This document shows, piece after piece, positions 41,893 through 52,361 of a stretch of DNA of 64,000 bases (position 1 is its first letter; each line of letters begins with the position of its first letter). This DNA comes from JAGDMJ01 sp963809695. GTDB lineage: Bacteria > Bacteroidota > Ignavibacteria > UBA10030 > UBA6906. The stretch is taken from assembly GCA_963809695.1 (NCBI GenBank), contig CAWEKI010000006.1:744001-808000 (forward strand). The letters are read 5' to 3'. A program made the translations under genes and the position numbers. The notes under the pieces were generated by a model. It was not told where the DNA came from. It did not search any database and was given only the letters and a program-made list of their open reading frames with translations.

Positions 41893-44626
41893 GAATGAGC
41901 GTCATTGGCCTGTTGGGCGGACATACGATCGAGAATTGCCGTGCAACGATCGTAATCTCATCGCCTGTCTTCCGGTTCCGCAGGTCGACAGGCGTGGCTG
42001 TGCGAAATGTGCTGCCGTCCGGCAGTTTGACTCCACAGGTTACCCGGCGGCCGGCTGTCTCCCAAAGCCGGAGGAGAACCCTGTTACCGTTCTCCGCCGG
42101 GCCAAATGCCGTCACTGCGATATTCTTTTCAGTGACTTCAACCCCCGCATGGAGGAGCGGATGGCTGCCGGGGGCCCCGGAAGCCATTATTGCGTAAAAG
42201 GGAGTAGCCAACTCCTCAGCCGGGATCACCAGGCTGGTGGCCGCATCGTACTGTTTGAATGGCCACACGTAGAAGCGTGCTGACCACGACCCTTCGATCC
42301 ATTCCGTGAAGTTCGTGCTCCACTGGTTGTTGAACACGTTGAAAAACACGCTGGCCCGATGTGGAATGAAGTTGCCGGTCCAGGTCCATAAGCCCGGACG
42401 GTCCAGACTCACCGCAGGGGCGTCCGGCGATGTTACGGCGAAGCCGGCGCCACCCTTCTCGTACAACGCCACTCCGTGCTGCGTCATATAGTAATCGAAG
42501 TTGCTCCCTTTGACGAAGTCCTTCGCGGGATCAGCAATGCCGCCAAGCCGCCCAACCCTGAAATGAGGGTTCTCAATGTCAAACGGAAAAGAGATCCAAC
42601 CTGCTTCAGGCCAGGGCTCCGCTTGCTTGGATTGTATACCCCAGGTAACTTCCAGGGCCGATCTTCCCGCCTCCAACGCGTAGATGACAGAATACGCGTG
42701 TGGGATTTTGTCGGATGCCTTGAACAGCAAGGCGGCAACTGCGCGACTGCCAGAATGCTCCCAATGGACGACCGGTGCAGTTCCAAATGCGGTGTAGCCG
42801 GGCCTGTCATCCAGGTTGGGCCGTCCGAGCTCCGCGGGCGCCCAGTCCCATCCCCCTTTGATATATGCTTTCGCGTACGCCTCAACCTGCTTCTTCCCGA
42901 ATTTCTGATAAACGTATCCGCCGAAAGGCCATTCGCGTTCCGGAAGATTCAGTGAACGTCCGGGATGTCTTCTGGAAGGACCGGCGATCATTTCACGGCC
43001 CGTCGATTTGTCCAGGACGGAGATCAGCCTCCCTGATGCCGCGTCCAGCTTCACGGCCAGGTATTCGTTCTCGAGTGTACCCTTGACGGAATCGATTGAC
43101 ACAGCTGCGGATCTGCCGAATGGAGGCGGATCTGCAGGGACATAGGTCCGGTATCCCATCCCCGGTACACTTCGGGCCTCAAATCGATAGACATTATCCC
43201 TGTTCTCCAGGAAGACCCGCTCGCCGGTCGCGGCATCCTTCAGTGCCCCGATCTCGGATCCGGAGTGGGCGTGCAATTCGACGATGCCGGATCGGGGGTA
43301 GGGGAGCGTGTTGTAGACGACGATCCGTATCCCCTCCACGTTCACATTTGCCGCGAGCAGTCCGAGTTGTTTCGCGAGGGCGGGTAATGTAACCCGCGCC
43401 GCCTGGAATACGTGATCACCTTTCTCCTGCCATGAATGCTCGATCAAATCATACTCTCCGAGCGCGCGGTGCAGCCGGAAGTCATCGTCGTACCGCCAGA
43501 TCCCGGAGTGCCCGTGGCTCATGGCCATACCGAACGTATGTTCAGAAAAGAGCAGCAGGTCCTCATATGCCTGGCCGATGGCGGGATCAACGGCAGGTGG
43601 TTTGCGGGAAAGCAGGTCATTGATGGTCGATGCATACTCCACCGCCTTCAGGTCCTGCAGCGTCCGCCTGTAATCCTTGAAAGCCTTGGGCATGGAGAAG
43701 TATCCGTGAATCCAGGTGTCCGGCATATCGCCGCGGATCACAGGAAGGTCGGGGTTCTCCTTGATTAGAGCATCATAGAAATCGGACATGCGCCCCACCC
43801 TGCAACGCGCATTCGGCGCAAGCTGATGTGCTTTGTCGAGCGTGGCCCTGATATCCTCAAGCGAGGGAGCGCCCTGGTTGTCATTCGTATGGATGATGGC
43901 CAGCCACGAACTGAACGGCCAGCTTTCCGGCGGGATCAGATCCGTTCCGTAATATCCGCCCCAGTAGAGCGTCATCAGTCGTGAGCCGTCCGGGCCTTCC
44001 CACCAGAAGAGAAGTGGCACCTCGGGTGACCGGGAGGCGGCATTGCATCCCAGGTGGAGAAACTTGACCCCGGCCTGATTCAGGACCGTGGGAAGAATCC
44101 AGGAGTGGCTGGGGACATCAGTAAGTTTCGCGTCGATCGGGAGATCGAGCTTGTAGCTCCTGGCGATGTCATTCGAGAACCGGAAGCCGCGCACCAGCAA
44201 TTCGGGTGTCATCGATTCGGTCTCGAACGTGAACGGGAGCGCGTGTACGGCGAATTTTCCCATACGAATGGCGTCACCGACCCTGGAGCGCAACTCCGGA
44301 TTGCGGCGAAGAATCTCCGTCATCGGGTACCCGGAGAGTGTCCAGGTAAACTGCTGCTCTTTGCCAAGGCTTGCAGTATTCTCGATACCCTTGAGAGCGC
44401 CTTCGATGAGGGTGGTACTGTATTTTTGGAGCACGCGTTCCGAGAGCTCGGTGTACCCGTTGTCGAAGTGGGTCTTGAACACAATGATGACATCTTTCAA
44501 TTCGGTATTCATGTGGGTTTGAGCCGGTGATGTGGAAGGGGACGTGACTGATGCCGCTGCCAACATTATCCGAATTACCGAAGAGAATATACCGCAGAGT
44601 CTGCCGAGTTTCAACCAATAATCCAT
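41885..44626 (-). CDS. Secreted GH38-like glycoside hydrolase (DUF5054-like)
   Basis: The protein has about 913 residues with an N-terminal signal (IRIMLAAASVTSPSTSPAQ). The catalytic domain starts DVIIVFKTHFDNGYTELSER, with the HxD pair of the GH38 zinc site. Further on are DVPSHSWILP, SEHTFGMAMSHGHSG and a long beta-sandwich C-terminal half typical of alpha-mannosidases. GH38 enzymes release alpha-mannose; the exact substrate is unknown. I start at 44626 since the 62 residues above it look non-coding. Its 3' end overlaps norZ by eight bases, tail to tail. Confidence 0.75.
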   Translation of the reverse strand: MDYWLKLGRLCGIFSSVIRIMLAAASVTSPSTSPAQTHMNTELKDVIIVFKTHFDNGYTELSERVLQKYSTTLIEGALKGIENTASLGKEQQFTWTLSGYPMTEILRRNPELRSRVGDAIRMGKFAVHALPFTFETESMTPELLVRGFRFSNDIARSYKLDLPIDAKLTDVPSHSWILPTVLNQAGVKFLHLGCNAASRSPEVPLLFWWEGPDGSRLMTLYWGGYYGTDLIPPESWPFSSWLAIIHTNDNQGAPSLEDIRATLDKAHQLAPNARCRVGRMSDFYDALIKENPDLPVIRGDMPDTWIHGYFSMPKAFKDYRRTLQDLKAVEYASTINDLLSRKPPAVDPAIGQAYEDLLLFSEHTFGMAMSHGHSGIWRYDDDFRLHRALGEYDLIEHSWQEKGDHVFQAARVTLPALAKQLGLLAANVNVEGIRIVVYNTLPYPRSGIVELHAHSGSEIGALKDAATGERVFLENRDNVYRFEARSVPGMGYRTYVPADPPPFGRSAAVSIDSVKGTLENEYLAVKLDAASGRLISVLDKSTGREMIAGPSRRHPGRSLNLPEREWPFGGYVYQKFGKKQVEAYAKAYIKGGWDWAPAELGRPNLDDRPGYTAFGTAPVVHWEHSGSRAVAALLFKASDKIPHAYSVIYALEAGRSALEVTWGIQSKQAEPWPEAGWISFPFDIENPHFRVGRLGGIADPAKDFVKGSNFDYYMTQHGVALYEKGGAGFAVTSPDAPAVSLDRPGLWTWTGNFIPHRASVFFNVFNNQWSTNFTEWIEGSWSARFYVWPFKQYDAATSLVIPAEELATPFYAIMASGAPGSHPLLHAGVEVTEKNIAVTAFGPAENGNRVLLRLWETAGRRVTCGVKLPDGSTFRTATPVDLRNRKTGDEITIVARQFSIVCPPNRPMTLILR

Positions 44627-44818
44627 GTCTGCCGCCTGTTCCTTGTAAGCTGGCGGGGTCGACCTGCATCGTGGACCATTCGTTTTCTTCGTTAATCCTT
44701 TCGAATGAATGTGACCTCCATCACAAAAGTACCCACCCCCGTTGAACTTCGCATAGAAAACCAATACCTTCCTGAAGGCTTTGCACCAATTTCTCCACCA
44801 CGAGCGCAGCATTCACCG

Positions 44819-45517
44819 ATGGACTCCGCGCAGCACCCCACAGCCGGCCGCAAGGTCACCCTGCTTGTCGCCGATGACCACACGTTGGTGCGCCGGGGGC
44901 TGGTTTCCTTGCTTTCGCTCCATGAGCGAATGCAGGTGGTGGGTGAAGCCGCCGATGGCAGGGCAGCGGTTGAGCTCACAGCCCAGCTCGAGCCCGATGT
45001 GGTTCTCATGGACATCAGCATGCCAACCTTAAATGGCCTCGAGGCAACCCGGCAGATCAAGAAGCAAGCGCCCAACGTCAAAATACTCATCCTCACGGCT
45101 CACGACAACGAAGAGTACGTCCTGGAAGTCGTTCATAGCGGGGCAAACGGGTACCTGCTCAAGAACAGCGCGGCGGAAGACCTCTACAACGCTATTCTGT
45201 CTGTGTACGCCGGCCATGCCTTCTTCAGCCCCTCCGTTTCAAAGATCCTTGTCAATGGCTACTTGAGATCCAGCAGCCCTGAAGGGAACACAAATGCTGC
45301 TCCCAAGCACGACCCCCGGCTGACTGCACGGGAGCGCGAAGTGCTCCAGCTTGTCGCCGAAGGAGAAACACACCAACAAATCGCTGACATACTCCACATC
45401 AGCGTCAGGACAGTGGACACCCACTGCAACAATATCATGAAGAAACTTGATATTCATGATACTGCTGGCCTGGTCACATATGCCATCAAGAATGGCATCC
45501 TGATTCTGCCCCGATAA
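44819..45517 (+). CDS. NarL/LuxR-family response regulator
   Basis: The protein is 232 residues. The receiver is complete (VADDHTLVRR, Asp65 in VVLMDISMP, Thr in LILTAHD, Lys in YLLKNS). The LuxR HTH follows (LTAREREVLQLVAEGETHQQ, ISVRTVDTHCNNIMKKL). It binds DNA when phosphorylated, probably by a kinase of the cluster that follows. An earlier in-frame ATG at 44705 would add 38 residues with no domain; I prefer 44819. It is the first gene of a long plus-strand signalling region. Confidence 0.87.
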   Translation: MDSAQHPTAGRKVTLLVADDHTLVRRGLVSLLSLHERMQVVGEAADGRAAVELTAQLEPDVVLMDISMPTLNGLEATRQIKKQAPNVKILILTAHDNEEYVLEVVHSGANGYLLKNSAAEDLYNAILSVYAGHAFFSPSVSKILVNGYLRSSSPEGNTNAAPKHDPRLTAREREVLQLVAEGETHQQIADILHISVRTVDTHCNNIMKKLDIHDTAGLVTYAIKNGILILPR

Positions 45518-45651
45518 ATCACCAATCTCTCTACGTAGTTACCTAAGTGCAAAATACACGGCTCAGCGTATTGCATACTGTTGGCTAATATTAGTATTTT
45601 GGATGCGCATTTTCACCATCTGCCGCACTTCATACAAGGGTCACAACCATC

Positions 45652-47313
45652 ATGTCGACTATTCCGCAGGATCCATCAGAATCCGGTGACGGCGCACAGC
45701 AGATCCGCCCCGTCGATCGAGCTGGGCCGGCTTCACTCAAGATCCTCATTGTGGATGATGTGCAGGAAAACCTTTTGCTGCTTGAAGAGGTGCTCTCGGA
45801 GAACGGATATGTGCCCGTCCTTGCGAAGAACGGTTTGGAGGCCCTGAGTCAGCTGGACACAAACCAGATCCACTTGATCGTGGCTGATGCGATGATGCCG
45901 AAGATGGACGGCTTTCAGCTCTGCAAAGAGGTCCGCGCGAAGGAGTCCTCGGCGAAAATTCCATTTGTGATCTACACCGGGAACTACGTCGACGGCGCAG
46001 ATCAGGAGTTCGCACGAAGCATCGGGGTAGACCGTTATGTGGTGAAGTACGCGGGCTTGGGCTCGCTCATTGAAACGATCAACGAGCTGACAGAGCAGCA
46101 TTATGGATTCAAACGGCAGCCGCTGCCCGAGCAGGAGCTGATCAATGATCATGAGTTCCTGGAGAAGCACCATGCCATCATCATTCGGAAGCTGGAAGAG
46201 AAGATGGCTGAGCTGGAGATGTACGCGGAGGCGCTCACGATCAAGAACCGCGAGATTCAGGCGTCGGAGGACCGGTACCGTGGCTTGTTCGATCATGCAG
46301 GCATCGCCATCCTTGTGGTGGACAGAGACACGGGCAGAGCGTTGGATGTGAACAAGCAGGGGGTTGCCCTGCTTCAGTATGCCAAAGACGAGATCCTTGC
46401 GCTTCCCGAGCTTCCGTTCGTCGGGGGGGAAGATTTCCGCAGCTCACTGCCCGGAGCGAGCATGTTCTCTACCGGCGAGGCAGCCATGCGGACGAAAAGC
46501 GGAGAGACGATCGATGTGGAGATCGGAGCCGCGCCACTGGCCCGCCCGCAGGACAGTCGGATCCTGCTCTACATCCGCGATATCACCGAACAGAAACGGA
46601 TGCGGGAGCAGTTGATGCAAGTGGAGAAAATGACGCTCATGGGGCGGCTGGCCGCCAGCATCGCCCACGAGATCCGGAATCCGCTCTCGGCCGTCACATT
46701 GAATCTGCAGTACCTTCTGCAGAAGGCGGAAACCGACAAGGGCATGCGCGGCATCATCGAGGATGCGCTGGAAGGTGCGCGCCGGGTGGAATCAGTCATG
46801 GAGAATACGCTGAGCTTCGCCCGGGTCACGCCGCCGGTCCTCAAGTTGGAACCCATCAACGATCTCGCCGAGCACGTGCTCGGCTTTCTCCGGGTGCCCA
46901 TACAACAAAAGAAGATCACGGTAGACACGCAGTTTGGACCGGATCTGCCGAGGATCCTCGTCGATGCCAAGCAGATCGAGCAGGTCATCCTCAACGTGCT
47001 GCAGAATGCGGTCGACGCTTCCATGGAGGGGGGCACCGTCATTCTGGCCACCGGCGTGATGGACGAGCCCGCGCAGGGACAACGAATGCCGGGACCTCGT
47101 GTGGTGATGGCGGTCCGCGACTGCGGGGCCGGGATCTCCGAGGAACAGTACAAACATTTGTTCGAGCACTTCCGGACAAACAAGCCGGGCGGCACCGGCC
47201 TTGGCCTGGCAATGTCCAAGCAGATCATGCTCCGCCATAATTCTGAGATCCGTATCGAACCGGCCCCGGGATCGGGGACCATCGTCCGTCTCGTATTTCC
47301 CGCTCATTTGTAG
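45652..47313 (+). CDS. Hybrid histidine kinase: receiver-PAS-HisKA-HATPase
   Basis: The protein has 553 residues. A receiver (30-150, Asp79 in IVADAMMP) comes first, then a coiled coil (165-205), a PAS domain (205-315), HisKA with His339 in SIAHEIRNP, and HATPase (430-553; NAVDAS N-box, GTGLGLAM G-box). With the receiver at the N-terminus, phosphorylation by another kinase can gate the catalytic half. There is no TM segment, so it is cytoplasmic. It is followed at 32 bp by an NtrC-type regulator, the likely partner. Confidence 0.9.
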   Translation: MSTIPQDPSESGDGAQQIRPVDRAGPASLKILIVDDVQENLLLLEEVLSENGYVPVLAKNGLEALSQLDTNQIHLIVADAMMPKMDGFQLCKEVRAKESSAKIPFVIYTGNYVDGADQEFARSIGVDRYVVKYAGLGSLIETINELTEQHYGFKRQPLPEQELINDHEFLEKHHAIIIRKLEEKMAELEMYAEALTIKNREIQASEDRYRGLFDHAGIAILVVDRDTGRALDVNKQGVALLQYAKDEILALPELPFVGGEDFRSSLPGASMFSTGEAAMRTKSGETIDVEIGAAPLARPQDSRILLYIRDITEQKRMREQLMQVEKMTLMGRLAASIAHEIRNPLSAVTLNLQYLLQKAETDKGMRGIIEDALEGARRVESVMENTLSFARVTPPVLKLEPINDLAEHVLGFLRVPIQQKKITVDTQFGPDLPRILVDAKQIEQVILNVLQNAVDASMEGGTVILATGVMDEPAQGQRMPGPRVVMAVRDCGAGISEEQYKHLFEHFRTNKPGGTGLGLAMSKQIMLRHNSEIRIEPAPGSGTIVRLVFPAHL

Positions 47314-47345
47314 CAGACTTTCACCATTACAAAGGACACTGATCC

Positions 47346-48764
47346 ATGCCCAAAGCACGAATTCTCATCGGGGACGACGAAATCATCCTTACCAATACCC
47401 TGAACAAGATCCTCACCGATCTGGGATACGGTGTATCTGTGTGCAATAAGGGACAGGACCTTTTCCGGTACCTTACGGAGTGCAAGCCTGACCTCGTCCT
47501 GCTGGACATTTATCTTGGAGAAGTGAACGGCATCCAGCTGTTGAACCGGATGCGGAATGAGGGATTGACCATCCCGGTCATCATGATGACGGCGCATTCC
47601 GACGTGGCGCTTGCCGTGCGGGCGATGAAGGAAGGCGCCGCCGATTTTGTGGTCAAGCCGTTTGATCTGAATCATCTGGGCGTGCTGATCGAAAAAAACC
47701 TGGACTATGCTTCGCTGCAGACCAAAGTGAAGCTGCTCGAGGAAGAGCTCCAGGAAGAGCGCCCCAGAGGCGGCATCATCGGCAAGAGCCCGGCCCTGCG
47801 CAGGGTATTGGACACGGCCGAGAAGCTCGCGCAGGGGGACAACACCACGGTGCTCCTGGAGGGGGAGAGCGGAACGGGCAAGGAGCTTATTGCGCGCTTC
47901 ATTCATCAGAAAAGCGCCCGCGCCGAGACCCCTTTTATCACCCTCAACTGTGGCGCCATTCCCAAGGACCTCGCGGAGAGCGAGTTCTTCGGCTATGAGA
48001 AAGGGGCATTCACCGGCGCATCAGAGCGCATGAAGCAAGGGAAATTCGAGCTCGCTCATGGCGGGACAATACTTCTGGATGAGGTGCGCGAGCTCTCGCT
48101 CGACATGCAGGTAAAGCTCCTCCGTGTCCTGGAGGAACGGCGCTTCTACCGCCTCGGCGGGACCAAGGAGATCTCCGTGGACGTGCGGGTCATTGCCGCA
48201 TCCAACCGCGAGCTCACCAATGAAGTTGAGGCGGGACGGTTCCGCGAGGATCTCTTCTACCGTCTCAATGTCGCGTCGATCCGCGTCCCGCCGCTCCGGA
48301 ATCGCAAGGAGGATGTCAGCGAGCTCGCAAACGCCTTCCTGGCAGAATTCTGCCGGCGCTTCACACGCCCGGTTCCCCGGCTTTCTCCCGACGCGCTTCA
48401 ATTCCTGGAGCAACTGCCCTGGAAGGGAAATGTCCGCGAGCTGCGGAATGCCATGGAGCGTGTGGTGCTGCTGAACAATGTCCAGGTGCTCACACCGGAT
48501 CATTTCGGCTTCCTCCGCTCCGGAGAGGGACAGCTGGCATCGCACGGACCGCAGGATGGCAAGTCGTTCATGCTGGAAGTCCCATCGAAGGGAATCACGA
48601 TGAACGAGGTGGTCCGGGATCTCATCCTGAAGACACTGGACATCGTCGGCGGAAACCAGGTGCAGGCCGCGAAGGTCCTCGGCCTTACGCGCTCCAAGCT
48701 GCGTTACAGAATGGAACAGCTGGGCATCCAGCCCGAGCAAAGGACGTACCGCACGAACGTGTGA
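47346..48764 (+). CDS. NtrC-family sigma-54-dependent response regulator
   Basis: The protein has 472 residues. The receiver has Asp54 (VLLDIYLG) and Lys104 (VVKPFD). An AAA+ domain spans 140-375 with Walker A GESGTGKE (173-180), the GAFTGA loop (220-225) that contacts sigma-54, and Walker B ILLDE. The C-terminal Fis-type HTH lies around 430-462 (NQVQAAKVLGLTRSKLRYRM). It activates sigma-54 promoters when phosphorylated. Nearby degenerate TGGCA[CT]/TTGA elements are possible targets. Confidence 0.93.
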   Translation: MPKARILIGDDEIILTNTLNKILTDLGYGVSVCNKGQDLFRYLTECKPDLVLLDIYLGEVNGIQLLNRMRNEGLTIPVIMMTAHSDVALAVRAMKEGAADFVVKPFDLNHLGVLIEKNLDYASLQTKVKLLEEELQEERPRGGIIGKSPALRRVLDTAEKLAQGDNTTVLLEGESGTGKELIARFIHQKSARAETPFITLNCGAIPKDLAESEFFGYEKGAFTGASERMKQGKFELAHGGTILLDEVRELSLDMQVKLLRVLEERRFYRLGGTKEISVDVRVIAASNRELTNEVEAGRFREDLFYRLNVASIRVPPLRNRKEDVSELANAFLAEFCRRFTRPVPRLSPDALQFLEQLPWKGNVRELRNAMERVVLLNNVQVLTPDHFGFLRSGEGQLASHGPQDGKSFMLEVPSKGITMNEVVRDLILKTLDIVGGNQVQAAKVLGLTRSKLRYRMEQLGIQPEQRTYRTNV

Positions 48765-48794
48765 GAAGGGATTCTAACAGCATGAGGCGGCGTC

Positions 48795-51700
48795 ATGAGA
48801 GCATCTGGTGAGAGGAGGGTGTCGGAAGGAGCGTCAAAACGGTCCAGGCACTCCGGCACCACGCTCGCGAACATGATCGAACACGCGCCTTCCGTGTCGG
48901 TGATCTCCACCGACGCGGAGGGCACGATTGACTTCTGGAATACCGGGGCCGAGAGGATCTTTGGCCTTCCGGCAAAGGAAGTCACCGGAAAGAGCCCGCT
49001 CGTAGCGCTCTTCCCCGCTGCCGGCGCAGACGAACTGCGCGCAGCGATGCGCACAGACGCCTTCCGGCGGGGAGAGCCGATCCATCTCGAGCTGCAGGCA
49101 GTCACGCGGGCACTACGCCCGTTCTGGGTCCGGCTGAGCGTGTCGGCGCGCTTGAACGGCACCGGAGAGGCGGCGGGCGTTGTAGCCATCGGAGAAGACA
49201 TCACCGAGCGGAAATGGGGGGAGATAAAGCAGTCGGCGATCTATGCCATCTCCGCCGCCATACAGTCGGAACAGAGCCCCGAGGACCTCTTCCGTTCGAT
49301 TCACCGCTGCATCAGCGAGATCCTGCCGGCAAAGAACTTTTATATCGCCCTCTATGATCGGGAAAACGAGTGGATCAAGTTCCCCTATTTTGTGGACGAA
49401 TATGATCCCCCGCCGCCGCCGCGCTCGCTGGGCAGGGGCCTGACAGAATACGTCCTGCGGACGTCGGCACCCCTTCTTGCCTCGCCCGAACGGTTCCGCG
49501 AGCTCGTACGCGCCGGCGAGGTGGAGTCGCTGGGGGAGCCTTCGCTCGACTGGATGGGCGTTCCGCTCAAAGTGGCGGATCAGACGCTCGGCGTCCTGGT
49601 CGTGCAGACGTATTCCGAAGGGACCCGCTACAGCTACGATGACATGCAGATGCTTTCGTTCGTCTCGTCGCAGGTTGCGATGGCCATCGATCGTGCACAG
49701 AAGGAGCAATCACTACGAAGGTCGGAAGCGGAGCTGCGCAGCCTGTTTTCGGCCATGGGTGACGTCGTCCTCCTTCTGGATGCCGATGGGCGCTACCTGA
49801 AGATCGCCCCCACGAATCCGGCGCTGCTCTACAGGCCGTCTGACGAGCTTATCGGGAAAACCATTCGCGAAGTGTTTCCCCCGGACCAGGCCGAGCCGTT
49901 CATGGGCTACATTCGCGAGGCCCTTGCTTTCCGTATCCCTGTGAAGGGGAGATACGCGCTGCAGATCAACGGGCAAGAAGTCTGGTTCGACGCCACGGTC
50001 TCTCCTGCCGGTGACGACAAGGTGCTGTTCGTGGCGCGGGACAATACCGCACGGAAACAGATGGAGGAAGCGCTGTGCGAAGCGGAGGAGAACTACAAAG
50101 GGATCTTTGAACATGCCGTCATGGGCATCGCCAAGCGCACGCCCGACGGGAAATATGTCAGCGCCAATCCCGCACTTGCGCACATCTACGGGTATTCTTC
50201 TCCTGAGGAGTTGCTGGCGGACATGGCGAGGAACGGAGGGGAGCTTTATCTCAATCCTGGACGCCGCTACGCGTTTGCCGAACAGCTGCAGCGAGACAAT
50301 GCCGTGTCCGGGTTCGAATCCCGGGTGACGCGCAAGGATGGCACGGTGGTCTGGGTCTCCGAATACATCCAGACGGTCCGGGATGGGGAAGGGAACATCT
50401 CCTACTGCATCACGACCGTGGAGGACATTACGGCGCGAAAGCAGGCGGAGAAAGAGCTTCGTCTCCTGGCGAATACCATCACCTGTGCAAAGGACTGTTT
50501 TGTCCTCAGTGACCTTGAAGGGAGAATCCTGTTCGTCAACGAGGCCCTCCTGGCCACGTACGGCTACAACGATCAGGAGCTGCTGGGCAGTCACGTGTCT
50601 ATCCTGCTCCCTCCGGAAACGGACCCGTCAGTGATGCGCGAAATGTACGCGGCATCGGAGGCGGGGTGGAACGGGGAACTCATGCACCGCCGAAAGGATG
50701 GAACGGATTTTCCGGTCGAGCTCTGGATCTCGGTGGTCCGGAGCGACTCGGGCGAGCCGATCGCCCATGTGGGCGTGGCAAGAGACATTACGGGGCGGAA
50801 GCGCATCGAGGAGGCCATTCGCAAGAGCGAGGAGCGGCTGCGCCGGATCACGGATAACATGCTCGATATGATTTGTCAGGTGGACGTCCAGGGCGTCTGC
50901 CAATACGCAAGCCCGTCCGTCAGAAAAGTGCTTGGATTCGAGTTGAGCACCGTGTTAGGCAAGCCGCTTGCCCGTTTCGTGGACCGGAAGGATTTTCCGC
51001 GCGTGGTCCGCCTGTTCCGAGACCTCGCGCTGAACCCCCGGTCGGGCAAGACCGAGTACCGCTGCCGGAACGCAGCGGGCAACGTCATATGGCTCGAGTC
51101 CATCATTAATCCGCTTTTCGACCATGGGACGGCGGTCACGGGCTTTGTCATCGGCAGCGTGGACGTCACAGATCGCATAAAAGCGGAGGAGACGCTTCGG
51201 CTGGATGAATCGCGCCTCGAAACTCTTCTCAGGCTCAACCAGATGACCGGTGCGTCAATGCAACAGGTCACCGACTTCGCGCTCGAGGAAGCGGTTCGGC
51301 TGACGAAGAGCAAGACAGGTTACCTTGCTTTTACGAATGAAGACGAGACCGTGCTGACCATGCATGCATGGTCGAAGTCCGCCATGGCGGAGTGCGGGGT
51401 GGCGGACAAACCCCTGGTCTATCCGGTGTCATCCACAGGCCTCTGGGGGGAACCCGTTCGCCAGAGGAAGCCGCTCATCGTCAACAATTTTGAAGAGTCA
51501 AACCCGTTGAAGCGCGGAGTCCCGCCCGGTCACCTCACCATCAGGCGGCATCTGGGCATTCCGGTGTTCGACGGGGAACGGATCGTTGCGGTGGCCGGAG
51601 TGGCGAACAAGGAGGAGGAATACGGCAATTCCGACGTTCGACAGCTCACACTCCTCATGGAAGGCATGTGGCTGCTCCTGCAGCGTCAGCGATCCGAGGA

Positions 51701-52331
51701 GAAGATCCGGAAATCCCTCGATGAGAAAGAGGTCCTGCTGAAGGAGATCCATCACCGCGTTAAGAACAACCTCCAGATTATCTCCAGCCTGCTCAACCTT
51801 CAGACCGGTCAGGTGAAGGATCAGCATCTGCTGGAGATTCTGCGGGAAAGCCAGAACCGCATCAGGTCCATGGCGCTCATCCACGAGCGGCTGTACCGAT
51901 CGGAGGATTTCTCCAGAGTGGACTTCGGGCAGTATGTGAACGGCCTGGCCAGCTATCTTGTCCGGTCGTACGCCGGGGACTCCCGGTCGTTTAACCTCGA
52001 TGTCGACGTCCAGAATGTTTCTCTCGGCGTTGACGTCGCGATCCCCTGCGGACTCATCATCAACGAGCTCGTCTCCAATTGTCTGAAGCATGCATTCCCG
52101 CCGGGGGCATGCGGGGAGGTGACGGTGGCGCTCCGCCGGGAAGGGAAAATGTATCTGCTGAGCGTAGAAGACAACGGGGTTGGGCTCCCCGGGGATGTCG
52201 ACCTCAAGAAAGTGGAGTCTCTGGGTCTGCAGCTGGTCGAGACGCTTTCGACGCAGATCGGGGCCTCGATCAAGATCACGACCGCACCGGGAAAAGGAAC
52301 CGCATTCGGCATTTCGTTCCCTGCACGCTGA
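48795..52331 (+). CDS. Multi-PAS/GAF histidine kinase of HisKA_2 type
   Basis: The protein is 1178 residues with no TM segments. Approximate layout: PAS 20-140, GAF 145-300, PAS 305-420, PAS 430-550, PAS 555-670, PAS 675-795, a second GAF 800-965, HisKA_2 980-1055 and HATPase 1085-1178. The phospho-His is probably His987 in KEIHHRVKNNLQIISSLL. HisKA_2 kinases often signal to stand-alone receivers; several follow. The many sensor domains suggest integration of redox, light or small-ligand inputs. It follows the NtrC gene by 30 bp. Confidence 0.9.
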   Translation: MRASGERRVSEGASKRSRHSGTTLANMIEHAPSVSVISTDAEGTIDFWNTGAERIFGLPAKEVTGKSPLVALFPAAGADELRAAMRTDAFRRGEPIHLELQAVTRALRPFWVRLSVSARLNGTGEAAGVVAIGEDITERKWGEIKQSAIYAISAAIQSEQSPEDLFRSIHRCISEILPAKNFYIALYDRENEWIKFPYFVDEYDPPPPPRSLGRGLTEYVLRTSAPLLASPERFRELVRAGEVESLGEPSLDWMGVPLKVADQTLGVLVVQTYSEGTRYSYDDMQMLSFVSSQVAMAIDRAQKEQSLRRSEAELRSLFSAMGDVVLLLDADGRYLKIAPTNPALLYRPSDELIGKTIREVFPPDQAEPFMGYIREALAFRIPVKGRYALQINGQEVWFDATVSPAGDDKVLFVARDNTARKQMEEALCEAEENYKGIFEHAVMGIAKRTPDGKYVSANPALAHIYGYSSPEELLADMARNGGELYLNPGRRYAFAEQLQRDNAVSGFESRVTRKDGTVVWVSEYIQTVRDGEGNISYCITTVEDITARKQAEKELRLLANTITCAKDCFVLSDLEGRILFVNEALLATYGYNDQELLGSHVSILLPPETDPSVMREMYAASEAGWNGELMHRRKDGTDFPVELWISVVRSDSGEPIAHVGVARDITGRKRIEEAIRKSEERLRRITDNMLDMICQVDVQGVCQYASPSVRKVLGFELSTVLGKPLARFVDRKDFPRVVRLFRDLALNPRSGKTEYRCRNAAGNVIWLESIINPLFDHGTAVTGFVIGSVDVTDRIKAEETLRLDESRLETLLRLNQMTGASMQQVTDFALEEAVRLTKSKTGYLAFTNEDETVLTMHAWSKSAMAECGVADKPLVYPVSSTGLWGEPVRQRKPLIVNNFEESNPLKRGVPPGHLTIRRHLGIPVFDGERIVAVAGVANKEEEYGNSDVRQLTLLMEGMWLLLQRQRSEEKIRKSLDEKEVLLKEIHHRVKNNLQIISSLLNLQTGQVKDQHLLEILRESQNRIRSMALIHERLYRSEDFSRVDFGQYVNGLASYLVRSYAGDSRSFNLDVDVQNVSLGVDVAIPCGLIINELVSNCLKHAFPPGACGEVTVALRREGKMYLLSVEDNGVGLPGDVDLKKVESLGLQLVETLSTQIGASIKITTAPGKGTAFGISFPAR

Positions 52332-52361
52332 TCAACAAAGTCGCAAAAGGAGCGGACGTTC

